In this document: piece by piece, positions 43,016 to 53,830 of the stretch
How positions within the stretch are numbered: the stretch's first letter is position 1
How the letters are laid out: every line of letters begins with the position of its first letter
Source: Halomonas stenophila
GTDB lineage: Bacteria > Pseudomonadota > Gammaproteobacteria > Pseudomonadales > Halomonadaceae
Reading direction: 5' to 3'
Assembly (NCBI RefSeq): GCF_014192275.1
Contig: NZ_JACHXR010000004.1
Location: 124,001-188,000 of the forward strand
Length of the DNA stretch: 64,000 nt
Made by a program: the position numbers and the translations under genes
Notes under the pieces: model-generated
Told to the model about the DNA's origin: nothing
Database searches by the model: none
The model's input: the letters and a program-made list of their open reading frames with translations, nothing else

Positions 43016-45781
43016 ATGACCAAGACCACACCCACACTTACCCGCACCGGCCAGTCTCCCGGGCTGCGACTGGCCGCCTCGGCCGGCCTGCTGGTCTGGC
43101 TGGGTGGCTGTGCCGCGCTCCAGCAGCCCGACCCTCATGTCAGCGGCCCCGTCCCCGCCCAGTACGAGGACTGGTTCGACGGCGGCCAACCACGCAACCT
43201 CGAGTGGATGCACAAGAACAAGGTGGAGAAGGCCAACCAGCTGATCGAGGCCGGCAAGCCCTTCGAAGCCATCGCCCAGATCGAGTCACTGATGCAGCAA
43301 GGCCTGCCCCAGGCCTACTACGAGATGGGCAAGATCTTCGACCAGGGCAAGGGCGTGGAACCCGACCCGGTACGGGCGGCCAATCTCTATGCCGAGGCCA
43401 TCAAGACGCCGTCCTACATCCTCGGCAACGCCTCGCTGAACCTGGCCAAGCTGTATCGCGAGGGCGAGGGCGTCGAGCGCAACGACGTGCTGGCCTATCA
43501 CCTGATCCAGCAGGCCATGGACGAGGAGGTCGGTCCCCGGGCCGAGGTCGCGCTCGCCGAGCTTCTCGCCCGGGGCGGCGAAGGCGTCAATGCCGACCCG
43601 GCGCTGGCCGCCTCGTACTACCGCAAGGCCGCCGAGGCCGGCAACGAGGAGGCCCTGCAAGCCCTCGCCGAGGCCCACCGTCCCGGGGGCTGGCTGCAGG
43701 CGGACCCGAGCCGTGCCCAGGACTACGCCCAGCGCTATGCCGAGGTCCTGGAGCGCCGCGCCGGCGCCGGCGACGTCGACGCCATGGCCAAGCTCGCCGG
43801 CATGTACACCGCGGACGGCCTGCTCGGCGACCAGCCGCAGCGGCGCATGGAGTGGCTTACCAAGGCCGCCAACGCCGGTGACTCCGATGCCCTGAGCCAG
43901 GCCGGACGTGCCCTGCTGGAGGACGGCAACCCGCGCCAGGGCCTGACCATGCTCGAGCAGGCCGCCCAGAACGGCGATGTCGCCGCGATGGAGACCCTCG
44001 GCAAGGCGCTCCTCGAGGGCGAGGGCATTCCCGCGCGCCCCGACCAGGCCCAGCACTGGCTGAGCGCCGCCATCGCCCAGGACTCGGTCGACGCCAAGGT
44101 CACCCTGGGCCGCGCCCTGCTGCACGGCGAGGGCCTGCCCTCCCACCCGCAGCGCGGCGTCGAGCTGCTCGAGGAGGCCGCCGACCAGAACGATGGCCTG
44201 GCCCTGGCGCTGCTCGGCGACTACTACCTCGATGACACGACCGGGAGCAGCCAGCCGCTGGTCGCCCTCGACTACCTGAAGCGTGGCCACCAGCTGGGCC
44301 ATCCCTACGCCACCCAGCAGTTGGGGGCGCTCTATCTGGAGGGACGCGGGGTGCCGGCGGACGGCCAGCAGGCCGCCACGCTGCTCAACGAGGCCGCCGA
44401 CAAGGGACAGACCGCCGCCCTGCGCATGCTCGGCGAGGCCTATCTGGAAGGCGAGGTGCTGCCCTACCACCCGTCCCAGGCCGAGGAGCTGCTGACGCGG
44501 GCGGTGGAGAGCGGTGACGTGTCCGCGAAGACGGCCCTCGGCGCGGGCTACCTCGAGGGCACCTTCAAGCAGCGGCAGCCCTCCCGCGGCGTGGCCCTGC
44601 TGGAACAAGCGGCCCGCGAGGGCGATGCCTACGCCATGGTGGTCCTGGGCCGCGCCTACCGCAAGGGCGAAGGCGTGCCCCAGGACCTGCGGACCGCCAA
44701 GGACTGGCTGACCCGGGCCCGGCAGGCCGGCCATCCGTCCGCCGAGGATGCCCTGGCACAGCTGCGCTACGACCAGGGCGACGCCGGCGACATCGAGGCA
44801 CTGATCGAGGCCGCCGAGGCGGGCCACCCCGGCTCCATGGCGAGCCTGGGCGAGGCCTTCCTCACCGGCCGTGGCGTCCAGCAGAACCTGAGCCATGCGC
44901 GCGTCTGGCTGCAGCGGGCCGCCCGCGAGGGACACCGGGGGGCGATGGCCGACCTGGGCCGCATGTACCTCAAGGGGCAGGGCGTCCGCCGCGACCCCAC
45001 CAAGGGCGCCCAGTACCTTCAGCGTGCCGTCGCCTCCGGCCATGCCGGCGCCCGCGCCGACCTGGGTCAGGTCCTGATCTCCGGCAACGGCCTGCCCGCC
45101 GACCCCGAACGCGGCATCCAGCTCCTCGAGCAGGCCGCGGCGCAGGGCCACGGCGGCGCACGCCTCGACCTCGCCGAGGCGCTGCTCTCGGGCGAGCACG
45201 TCGCCCAGGACACCGAGCGTGGCCTGGAGCTCCTGACCAGCGGGGCCGAGGCCGGCGATGACTACGCCGCCCAGTTGCTGGGCGAGGCCTACCTGGAAGG
45301 CAAGGGCGTGGCCGTCGACCCGGCGCAGGCCAAGAAGTGGCTCGGCCAGGCCAGCGACGCGGGCAACCTCTCGGCCCAGACTCTGCTCGGCACGGCCCTG
45401 GTCCGCGGCGGGGGAGGCATGACGCCCGATGTCGCGCGCGGTCGTCGGCTCCTCGAGCAGGCCGCCGAGCAGGGCCATTCCGGCGCCCAGGCCACCCTGG
45501 GACGCGAGCTGCTGCGAGGCGAACACCTGGAGCTCGACACCCGCCAGGGGGCCGACTACCTGCTGTCCGCCGCCCGCCAGGGCCACGAGACCGCGCGTCT
45601 GGCGCTGGCCAAGGCCTATCTCACGGCCAACGGCCTGGAGAACGCCAACCGCGAGCAGGCCCTGCTGTGGCTCGACGAGGTCATGGAAGGCAACAGCGAC
45701 ATGGCCGTACAGACGCTGCACGACCTGCTCTCCGACGAGGACGCCATGGACGCCCTGCAGCAGGCCTCCGCCAAGAGCTGA
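43016..45781 (+). CDS. AlgK-like Sel1-repeat outer-membrane lipoprotein
   Basis: A 921-residue protein. The ATG at 43016 gives a lipoprotein signal with lipobox LVWLGGC (Cys32); a GTG at 42968 overlapping the previous stop is possible but less likely. About twenty or more Sel1/TPR-like repeats of 36 residues follow, with the pattern A...LG.AYLEGEGV..D..QA...L..AA..G. AlgK, the outer-membrane scaffold of alginate secretion, has about ten such repeats and 475 residues, so this is a double-length version. It may gather polymer-synthesis proteins and take the place of part of the missing export machinery. Confidence 0.85.
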   Translation: MTKTTPTLTRTGQSPGLRLAASAGLLVWLGGCAALQQPDPHVSGPVPAQYEDWFDGGQPRNLEWMHKNKVEKANQLIEAGKPFEAIAQIESLMQQGLPQAYYEMGKIFDQGKGVEPDPVRAANLYAEAIKTPSYILGNASLNLAKLYREGEGVERNDVLAYHLIQQAMDEEVGPRAEVALAELLARGGEGVNADPALAASYYRKAAEAGNEEALQALAEAHRPGGWLQADPSRAQDYAQRYAEVLERRAGAGDVDAMAKLAGMYTADGLLGDQPQRRMEWLTKAANAGDSDALSQAGRALLEDGNPRQGLTMLEQAAQNGDVAAMETLGKALLEGEGIPARPDQAQHWLSAAIAQDSVDAKVTLGRALLHGEGLPSHPQRGVELLEEAADQNDGLALALLGDYYLDDTTGSSQPLVALDYLKRGHQLGHPYATQQLGALYLEGRGVPADGQQAATLLNEAADKGQTAALRMLGEAYLEGEVLPYHPSQAEELLTRAVESGDVSAKTALGAGYLEGTFKQRQPSRGVALLEQAAREGDAYAMVVLGRAYRKGEGVPQDLRTAKDWLTRARQAGHPSAEDALAQLRYDQGDAGDIEALIEAAEAGHPGSMASLGEAFLTGRGVQQNLSHARVWLQRAAREGHRGAMADLGRMYLKGQGVRRDPTKGAQYLQRAVASGHAGARADLGQVLISGNGLPADPERGIQLLEQAAAQGHGGARLDLAEALLSGEHVAQDTERGLELLTSGAEAGDDYAAQLLGEAYLEGKGVAVDPAQAKKWLGQASDAGNLSAQTLLGTALVRGGGGMTPDVARGRRLLEQAAEQGHSGAQATLGRELLRGEHLELDTRQGADYLLSAARQGHETARLALAKAYLTANGLENANREQALLWLDEVMEGNSDMAVQTLHDLLSDEDAMDALQQASAKS

Positions 45782-45818
45782 CCCCGGGGGAGCCCCGCTC
45801 CCCCTCCCCGCCACAACG

Positions 45819-45850
45819 CAACAGGCCGGCAGTCACCTGCCGGCCTGTTG
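45819..45850. terminator. Bidirectional terminator between the lipoprotein gene and purA
   Basis: A 14-bp perfect stem (CAACAGGCCGGCAG / CTGCCGGCCTGTTG) with a four-base loop serves the convergent lipoprotein gene (plus) and purA (minus). Confidence 0.8.
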
Positions 45851-45873
45851 TCGTCTGGGCTCGGGCGGACGGC

Positions 45874-48436
<2,563 letters not shown>

Positions 48437-48534
48437 GTCGTTCTTCCTGCAAGACGGTGATTGGCCTTCGGCAAGCCTCGCGGCATGACGTGGCAGGGGC
48501 GCCGGAGGAGAATTGCCGGGAGTGGAGAGGCCAC

Positions 48535-48558
48535 AAAAAAACCGGGCCACGCCCGGTT
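48535..48558 (-). terminator. Rho-independent terminator of the hflKC transcript
   Basis: On the minus strand the stem AACCGGGC / GCCCGGTT is followed directly by seven T residues. It lies between hflC and hisZ, so hisZ-purA likely depend on their own promoter or on read-through. Confidence 0.85.
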
Positions 48559-48636
48559 ACAGGAGTCTATCACGTTTGGGGACGGGATGAACCCCATGGG
48601 GGGCGGCGCACAGGGCTATCGCAGTTAGCGTTGCCG

Positions 48637-48750
48637 CTCGGGGCTGATCCGTCGACAGGTCTACGAGGGGGCGCTGTGAACCCCTCCCTGGGCGCTACCG
48701 ACGCCATCCCTGGCGTAGGACCCCCTCTACGACCTGCCCCCCGGCGCCCC
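48637..48750. repeat. Palindromic intergenic repeat, family 1, full copy
   Basis: Arms GACAGGTC..GAGGGGG and CCCCCTC..GACCTG pair, with the inner hairpin ACGCCA-TCCC-TGGCGT. The stem differs from the copy at 30026 at several places but each change is matched on the other arm. It lies between hflC and the terminator at 48535 in the 367-base gap, which otherwise holds nothing. Confidence 0.9.
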
Positions 48751-48803
48751 TCGCCACTCAACTGCGATTGCCCTGGGGCGGCACGGGCCGCCCCTCATGG
48801 TCG

Positions 48804-49688
48804 TCACTCGCCGGATTGGGGCCTGGGGCTCTTGAGGTACTGGAAGAAGTCGCTGGAGGGATCCAGCACCAGCATGTTGCCGTCGCCCTGGAAGCTCGAC
48901 CGGTAGCCCTCGAGGCTGCGCCAGAAGGAGAAGAACTCCTCGTCCTTGCCATAGGCCTCGGAGAAGATCGCCGCCGCCTCGGCGTCGCCCTCGCCACGCA
49001 GGGTCTGGGAGCGGGCGTTGGCCTGGGCCAGCAGCACCTGACGGCGGCGATCGGCGTTGGCGCGGATGCGCTCGGCCTCCTCCTGCCCCTGGGCGCGCCA
49101 CTCGCGGGCCTGCCGCTCGCGCTCGGAGCGCATGCGGTCGTAGACCGCCGAGGAGACATCCTCGGGCAGGTCGATGCGCTTGACGCGGATGTCGAGGATC
49201 GCCACGCCGAGTTCCTCGCGCATCAGCTTGTCGAGATCCTGGGTGGGCCCGGTCATCAGATCATCGCGCCTCTCGGAGATGATCTGAGTGAGATTCAGGC
49301 GACCGAACTCGTTGCGCAGGCTCTCGTCGACCCGCGGCTGGATCAGCCGCACCGCCTGCAGCTCGTCGCCGGCCGTGGCCTCGTAGTAGCGGGTCGGATT
49401 GACCACCTGCCACTGGACGTAGGAGTCGACGATCACCGCCTTCTGCTCGAGGGTCAGGTAGCGGCTGGGGTCGGTGTCCAGGGTCAGCACCCGGGTGTCG
49501 AACTTGCGGATCGTCTGGGTGATCGGGATCTTGACGTGCAGCCCCGGCTGGATATTCTCCTCGATCACCTCGCCGAAGCGCAGCTTCACCGCCCGTTCGG
49601 TCTCGTCGACCACGTAGAGGCTGTTGCTGGCCAGCCAGGCCGCGGCGGCCAGGCCGCCGACGATGAGCAGGGATCGGTTGTTGATCAT
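48804..49688 (-). CDS. hflC: HflC, modulator of the FtsH protease
   Basis: A 294-residue SPFH/prohibitin-family protein with one N-terminal membrane anchor (SLLIVGGLAAAAWLASNSLYVV) and a periplasmic SPFH domain (ERAVKLRFGEVIEENIQPGLH). A charged coiled coil at about 185-240 (RSERERQAREWRAQGQEEAE) follows. It forms the cage with HflK around FtsH. It starts two bases after the hflK stop. Confidence 0.96.
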   Translation of the reverse strand: MINNRSLLIVGGLAAAAWLASNSLYVVDETERAVKLRFGEVIEENIQPGLHVKIPITQTIRKFDTRVLTLDTDPSRYLTLEQKAVIVDSYVQWQVVNPTRYYEATAGDELQAVRLIQPRVDESLRNEFGRLNLTQIISERRDDLMTGPTQDLDKLMREELGVAILDIRVKRIDLPEDVSSAVYDRMRSERERQAREWRAQGQEEAERIRANADRRRQVLLAQANARSQTLRGEGDAEAAAIFSEAYGKDEEFFSFWRSLEGYRSSFQGDGNMLVLDPSSDFFQYLKSPRPQSGE

Positions 49689-49690
49689 GA

Positions 49691-50914
49691 TTAACGGCCC
49701 TCCCTGCGGATTCCGTTGCTGCTGGTGTTACGGTTGCCGCTGTCAGCGGACGACTGGCTGCCGCGCAGGCGCTCGAGGAGCTGGGGATCCAGCGACTCCG
49801 AGTCGTCGCCACCCTGGCTGGCGGTGCCGGTGAGACCACGACTCAGGCGGTCCATGGGCAGCACCATCAGCGGGCTGTCCCCGTCCACGTCCACCATGAC
49901 CTTGGACGTCTCGCCATAGACCTCGGAAATGGTATCGAGGTAGAGGCGCTCGCGCATGATCGCCGGCGCATCCTGGTACTGGGTCAGCAGCGCGTTGAAG
50001 CGGTTGGCCTGGCCCTCGGCCTCGGCCACCACCGATTCGCGATAGCCCTGGCCCTGCTCGACCAGACGCTGGGCCTGGCCCTGGGCGGCCGGAATCACGG
50101 CGTTGGCATAGGCCATGGCCTGGTTGATGGTGCGCTGACGATCCTCACGGGCGCGGATGACGTCGTCGAAGGCATCCTGCACCGCGTCGGGCGGCGAGGT
50201 GGACTCGACGTTGAGGGTCTGCAGGAGGATCCCCGTGCCATAGCTGTCCAGGTAGGACTGCAGGCGGCTGGTCACCGAGCTGCCGAGAATCTCGCGGCCC
50301 GACGTCAGGATGTCGATCATGTCGGTGCCGCCGACCACGTGGCGCAGGGCGGAGTCCAGGGCGTTCTCCAGCGACAACTCGGGGTTGCGCACGTTGAGCA
50401 CATAGCCGCGGGGATCGGCGACCTGATACTGGGCCGAGATCTCCACGGAGACGATGTTCTCGTCCTGGGTCAGCATCGACTGGGTCTGGGTGATCGAGCG
50501 CACCCGGGTCACGTTGACCATGCGCACGTCATCGATCAGCGGCGGGTTCCACTGCAGGCCCGGGGTGACCACTTCCTGGAACTCGCCGAAGCGCAGCACC
50601 ACGCCACGCTCGGACTGATCGACCAGGTAGAAGCCGGAGGCCGCCCAGATGGCCAGCGCCACGATCAGCAGCAGGCCCGGCAGGGCGAAGGCATTGCGCG
50701 GCTTGCCGCTGCCCCCCGACCCGCCGCTGCCGCCGCGCTTGCCGCGACCGCCCAGCATGCTATTGAGCTTGTCCTGAAACTTCTTCAGGGCCTCGTCGAG
50801 ATCGGGGGGACCCGGGTTGCCACCCCCCTTGCCTCCACCGCCGTTGCCGCCACGGCGTCCCCCGCCACTCCAGGGGTCGTGCTGGTTGCCGCCACCGGGC
50901 TCATTCCAGGCCAT
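49691..50914 (-). CDS. hflK: HflK, modulator of the FtsH protease
   Basis: A 407-residue partner of HflC. The first 70 residues are Gly/Arg-rich (GGGRRGGNGGGGKGG), as in HflK. A membrane anchor at about 75-95 (ALPGLLLIVALAIWAASGFYLV) leads to the SPFH domain (SERGVVLRFGEFQEVVTPGLQW) and a coiled coil (RAREDRQRTINQAMAYANAV). Normal length. It lies 108 bases downstream of hflX, with a strong hairpin in the gap. Confidence 0.96.
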   Translation of the reverse strand: MAWNEPGGGNQHDPWSGGGRRGGNGGGGKGGGNPGPPDLDEALKKFQDKLNSMLGGRGKRGGSGGSGGSGKPRNAFALPGLLLIVALAIWAASGFYLVDQSERGVVLRFGEFQEVVTPGLQWNPPLIDDVRMVNVTRVRSITQTQSMLTQDENIVSVEISAQYQVADPRGYVLNVRNPELSLENALDSALRHVVGGTDMIDILTSGREILGSSVTSRLQSYLDSYGTGILLQTLNVESTSPPDAVQDAFDDVIRAREDRQRTINQAMAYANAVIPAAQGQAQRLVEQGQGYRESVVAEAEGQANRFNALLTQYQDAPAIMRERLYLDTISEVYGETSKVMVDVDGDSPLMVLPMDRLSRGLTGTASQGGDDSESLDPQLLERLRGSQSSADSGNRNTSSNGIRREGR

Positions 50915-50987
50915 ACGTCGTCTCCACTATGCGTTGCGTTCCACCGCGCCGGGTCCGCGGGCGGTGGGCATCGGTTGCGATCCTTGT

Positions 50988-51012
50988 GGCGCCGGCCGCC
51001 GCGGCCGGCGCC
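50988..51012. terminator. GC hairpin between hflX and hflK
   Basis: A perfect 10-bp stem (GGCGCCGGCC / GGCCGGCGCC) with a five-base loop lies 11 bases after the hflX stop. No T-tract follows on either strand, so it may attenuate transcription or protect the mRNA end. Confidence 0.5.
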
Positions 51013-51022
51013 CGAAGGCGAC

Positions 51023-52342
51023 TCATTGTTGTTCCCATACGGGGCGATCCCGCAGCGCCTCGGGCAGGTAGTCGTCGGCCCGCTCGCCGAGGCGCGCCAT
51101 CAGCTGCAGGAAGTCACGCCGCGGCAGGCGGACCTCCAGCAGGGTGCGTCCCTGGTCGTCGAAGCGTTCCTCGCGCACCGCCCCCAGCTCGTGCAACCCG
51201 GCCCGCAGCCTGCCCTGCTCCGGGGCCAGGGTGACGTCGAAGTCGATGATGTCGTCGGCCAGGCACTCGGAAAGCGCCTGTTCGAGCAGCTCGAGCCCCC
51301 GGTCCTGCTGGGCGGAGAGCCACACCACCTCGGGACGCCCCTCGCCATCGCGCTCGATGCGCGGGGCGCTGTCGAGCAGATCGATCTTGTTCATCACCTT
51401 GAGGGTCGGCACGTCCAGAGCACCGATCTCGTCCAGCACGCCTTCCACCTGGTCGACGTTGAGTTCGCGGTCCGGGTCGGCCGCGTCGATCACGTGGACC
51501 AGCAGGCTCGCCTCGGCGGCTTCCTGGAGGGTGGCCTGGAAGGCCTCCACCAGCTTGTGGGGCAGGTGCCGGATGAAGCCCACGGTGTCGGCCAGCACCA
51601 CCGGCCCCACGTCCTCGACCTCGAGGCGCCGCAGCGTCGGGTCGAGGGTAGCGAAGAGCTGGTCGGCCGCATAGACCCTCGAGGCGGTCAGGGCGTTGAA
51701 TAGCGTCGACTTGCCGGCGTTGGTGTAGCCGACCAGGGAGACGCTGGGGATCTCGGCTCGGGAACGGGCCCGACGGTTCTGGCTGCGCTGGCTGCGCACC
51801 TTGTCGAGGCGCTTGTGGATCGCCTTGATGCGGCCGCGCAGCAGCCGACGGTCGGTCTCGAGCTGGGTCTCCCCCGGCCCGCGCAGGCCGATCCCGCCCT
51901 TCTGCCGCTCCAGGTGGGTCCAGCCGCGCACCAGCCGGGTCGACATGTACTCCAGCTGGGCCAGCTCCACCTGCAGCTTACCCTCGTGGGTCCGCGCCCG
52001 CTGGGCGAAGATGTCGAGGATCAGGCCGGTGCGATCGAGCACGCGACACTTGAGCGACTGCTCGAGGTTGCGCTCCTGGGAAGGGCTCAGGGCATGGTTG
52101 AAGATCACCAGCTCGGCATCATGGACCGCCAGCGCCTCGCGGAGCTCCTCGACCTTGCCCGAGCCGATGAAGGACCGCGGGTCGGGCCGCCCGCGGCTGC
52201 CGCTGAGCAGAGTGGCCGGCTCCGCACCGGCCGAGCGCACGAGCTCGAGGAACTCACCGGGGTCCTCGCGCTCCTGCTCGTCCTGGAAGTCGACATGGAC
52301 GAGGACCGCCGTCTCTCCGGCGTCGGGGCGTTCGAAAAACAA
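51023..52342 (-). CDS. hflX: Ribosome-associated GTPase HflX
   Basis: A 439-residue GTPase that splits stalled or heat-damaged ribosomes. The N-terminal HflX domain (FIGSGKVEELREAL) and the Gly-rich linker motif KGGIGLRGPGETQLETDRRLL precede the G domain: G1 GYTNAGKST, G3 ADTVGFIRHLP, G4 NKIDLLD. The end WEQQ closes a normal-length protein. It begins eight bases after hfq, in the conserved hfq-hflX order. Confidence 0.96.
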   Translation of the reverse strand: MFFERPDAGETAVLVHVDFQDEQEREDPGEFLELVRSAGAEPATLLSGSRGRPDPRSFIGSGKVEELREALAVHDAELVIFNHALSPSQERNLEQSLKCRVLDRTGLILDIFAQRARTHEGKLQVELAQLEYMSTRLVRGWTHLERQKGGIGLRGPGETQLETDRRLLRGRIKAIHKRLDKVRSQRSQNRRARSRAEIPSVSLVGYTNAGKSTLFNALTASRVYAADQLFATLDPTLRRLEVEDVGPVVLADTVGFIRHLPHKLVEAFQATLQEAAEASLLVHVIDAADPDRELNVDQVEGVLDEIGALDVPTLKVMNKIDLLDSAPRIERDGEGRPEVVWLSAQQDRGLELLEQALSECLADDIIDFDVTLAPEQGRLRAGLHELGAVREERFDDQGRTLLEVRLPRRDFLQLMARLGERADDYLPEALRDRPVWEQQ

Positions 52343-52350
52343 TCAATACC

Positions 52351-52602
52351 TCACGCGTTGCTGTCCGACGGCGCGGGGGCGTCAGGGGCCGGCAGGCGCA
52401 CGTTGCGCGACGGCACGACCGTGGAGATGGCATGCTTGTAGACCATCTGGCTGACGGTGTTGCGCAGCAGGATGACGAACTGGTCGAAGGATTCGATCTG
52501 TCCCTGCAGCTTGATGCCGTTGACCAGGAAGATCGATACCGGAATGCGCTCCTTGCGCAGGATGTTCAGGTACGGATCTTGAAGGGACTGCCCTTTGGAC
52601 AT
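52351..52602 (-). CDS. hfq: RNA chaperone Hfq
   Basis: An 83-residue Sm-like protein. Sm1 is visible as [20 protein letters not shown] and Sm2 as the diagnostic [12 protein letters not shown]. The N-terminus ([20 protein letters not shown]) is nearly that of E. coli Hfq. A short acidic/Ser tail follows. It forms hexamers that pair small RNAs with mRNAs. Located between miaA and hflX as usual. Confidence 0.98.
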   Translation of the reverse strand: MSKGQSLQDPYLNILRKERIPVSIFLVNGIKLQGQIESFDQFVILLRNTVSQMVYKHAISTVVPSRNVRLPAPDAPAPSDSNA

Positions 52603-52721
52603 GTTGCTCTCCGTGAGTTGTCTCTGGGATGGTTAGTATTTTAGGTGCTCGCCCTTGGAGGGGACGACACGGGCTGACCGACGGGCCCGTTCAAACGGCC
52701 ACTCGAAACGTTCATCTTACG

Positions 52722-53675
52722 CTAACTACCGAATTTGCGCACCAGTTTCAGGACCTCGCCGAGGGGATCGTCGCCCAGGGCGTCGACCCGGTGCAGCCCC
52801 GGCCAGCGCCGCATCCAGGTCAGCTGTCGCTTGGCCAGTTGGCGGGTAGCGACGATGCCCCGATGGCGGAACGTCTCCCGATCAACGCGGCCATCCAGGT
52901 ACTCCCACCCCTGACGATAGCCCACGCTCTTCATCGAGGGCAGCCGCGGGTGCAGGTCACCGCGGGCCCGGAGGCCCGCCAGCTCGTCGAGGAAGCCCGC
53001 CTCGAGCATGGCATCGAAGCGCCGCGCGATACGCTCATGCAATACGCCTCGGTCGCCAGGGATGAGCCCTATCGACAGCGTCCGCCAGGGAAAGGTTTCC
53101 GGGCGCTGTGCCTCCCAGAGCTCGGTGAGCGCTCGGCCGCTGACCCGATAGACCTCGAGGGCCCGCATCAGGCGCTGTGGGTCGTTGGGGTGGATGCGCG
53201 CGGCGGCCGCCGGGTCGACCCGGGCCAGTTCCGCGTGGAGGCCGGCCAGGCCCAGGCGCTCGGCGTCGCGCGACAGCGCGGCGCGCACCACCGGGTCCGC
53301 CGAGGGCAGGTTGGCCACGCCCGCCAGCAAGCGCTGGAAGTACATCATGGTGCCCCCCACCAGCAACGGCACCCGGCCGGCGGCGGTGATGGCCGACATC
53401 TCGCGGCGGGCGTCCTCGCGGAATTCCGCCGCCGAGTAGGGCTCTGCCGGGTTACGGATGTCGATCAGCCAGTGCGGGGCCCGGGCCAGCTCGGAGGCGT
53501 CGGGCTTGGCACTGCCGATATCCATGCCGCGGTAGACCATGGCCGAGTCGACGCTGATCAGCTCGCAGCCCAACCGCTCGTGCAGCTCGATGGCCAGATC
53601 GGTCTTGCCGGCGGCGGTGGGGCCCATCAGGAAGATGGCCGGGGGGCGGGTGTCGGACATGGGCTGTTTGGGCAT
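52722..53675 (-). CDS. miaA: tRNA dimethylallyltransferase MiaA
   Basis: A 317-residue enzyme that adds dimethylallyl to A37 of tRNAs reading UNN codons. P-loop [29 protein letters not shown] and [13 protein letters not shown] are intact. I use the ATG at 53675 (or 53660). An in-frame ATG at 53762 would add residues translated from the palindromic repeat at 53693 and should not be used. Confidence 0.94.
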   Translation of the reverse strand: MPKQPMSDTRPPAIFLMGPTAAGKTDLAIELHERLGCELISVDSAMVYRGMDIGSAKPDASELARAPHWLIDIRNPAEPYSAAEFREDARREMSAITAAGRVPLLVGGTMMYFQRLLAGVANLPSADPVVRAALSRDAERLGLAGLHAELARVDPAAAARIHPNDPQRLMRALEVYRVSGRALTELWEAQRPETFPWRTLSIGLIPGDRGVLHERIARRFDAMLEAGFLDELAGLRARGDLHPRLPSMKSVGYRQGWEYLDGRVDRETFRHRGIVATRQLAKRQLTWMRRWPGLHRVDALGDDPLGEVLKLVRKFGS

Positions 53676-53692
53676 TCTCTTGGCTTCTCGAT

Positions 53693-53806
53693 GAGAAGCT
53701 GACCCGGTGGCAGACCTGCGAGGAGGCGCTGTGAACCCATCCCTGGGCGCTACCGACGCCATCCTTGGCGTAGGACCTCCTCTTCGGTCTGCCCCCGGCG
53801 CTTCTC
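53693..53806. repeat. Palindromic intergenic repeat, family 1, full copy with changed ends
   Basis: Arms GAGAAGC..GGCAGACC..GAGGAGG and CCTCCTC..GGTCTGCC..GCTTCTC pair. The outermost bases differ from the other copies on both sides in a matching way. The inner hairpin ACGCCA-TCCT-TGGCGT is kept. It fills the gap between mutL and miaA. Confidence 0.9.
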
Positions 53807-53830
53807 GCCACTCGGGTGGCAGTTTGTCGC

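Noticed and set aside
43240..45700. Periodic DNA repeats taken as a CRISPR-like or tandem array
   Set aside because: The periodicity is about 108 bases and comes from translated Sel1 repeats; units are diverged and in frame.
43286..45814. Long minus-strand open frame opposite the Sel1 lipoprotein
   Set aside because: It is the antisense image of the repeats; the plus strand has a lipobox and regular Sel1 units.
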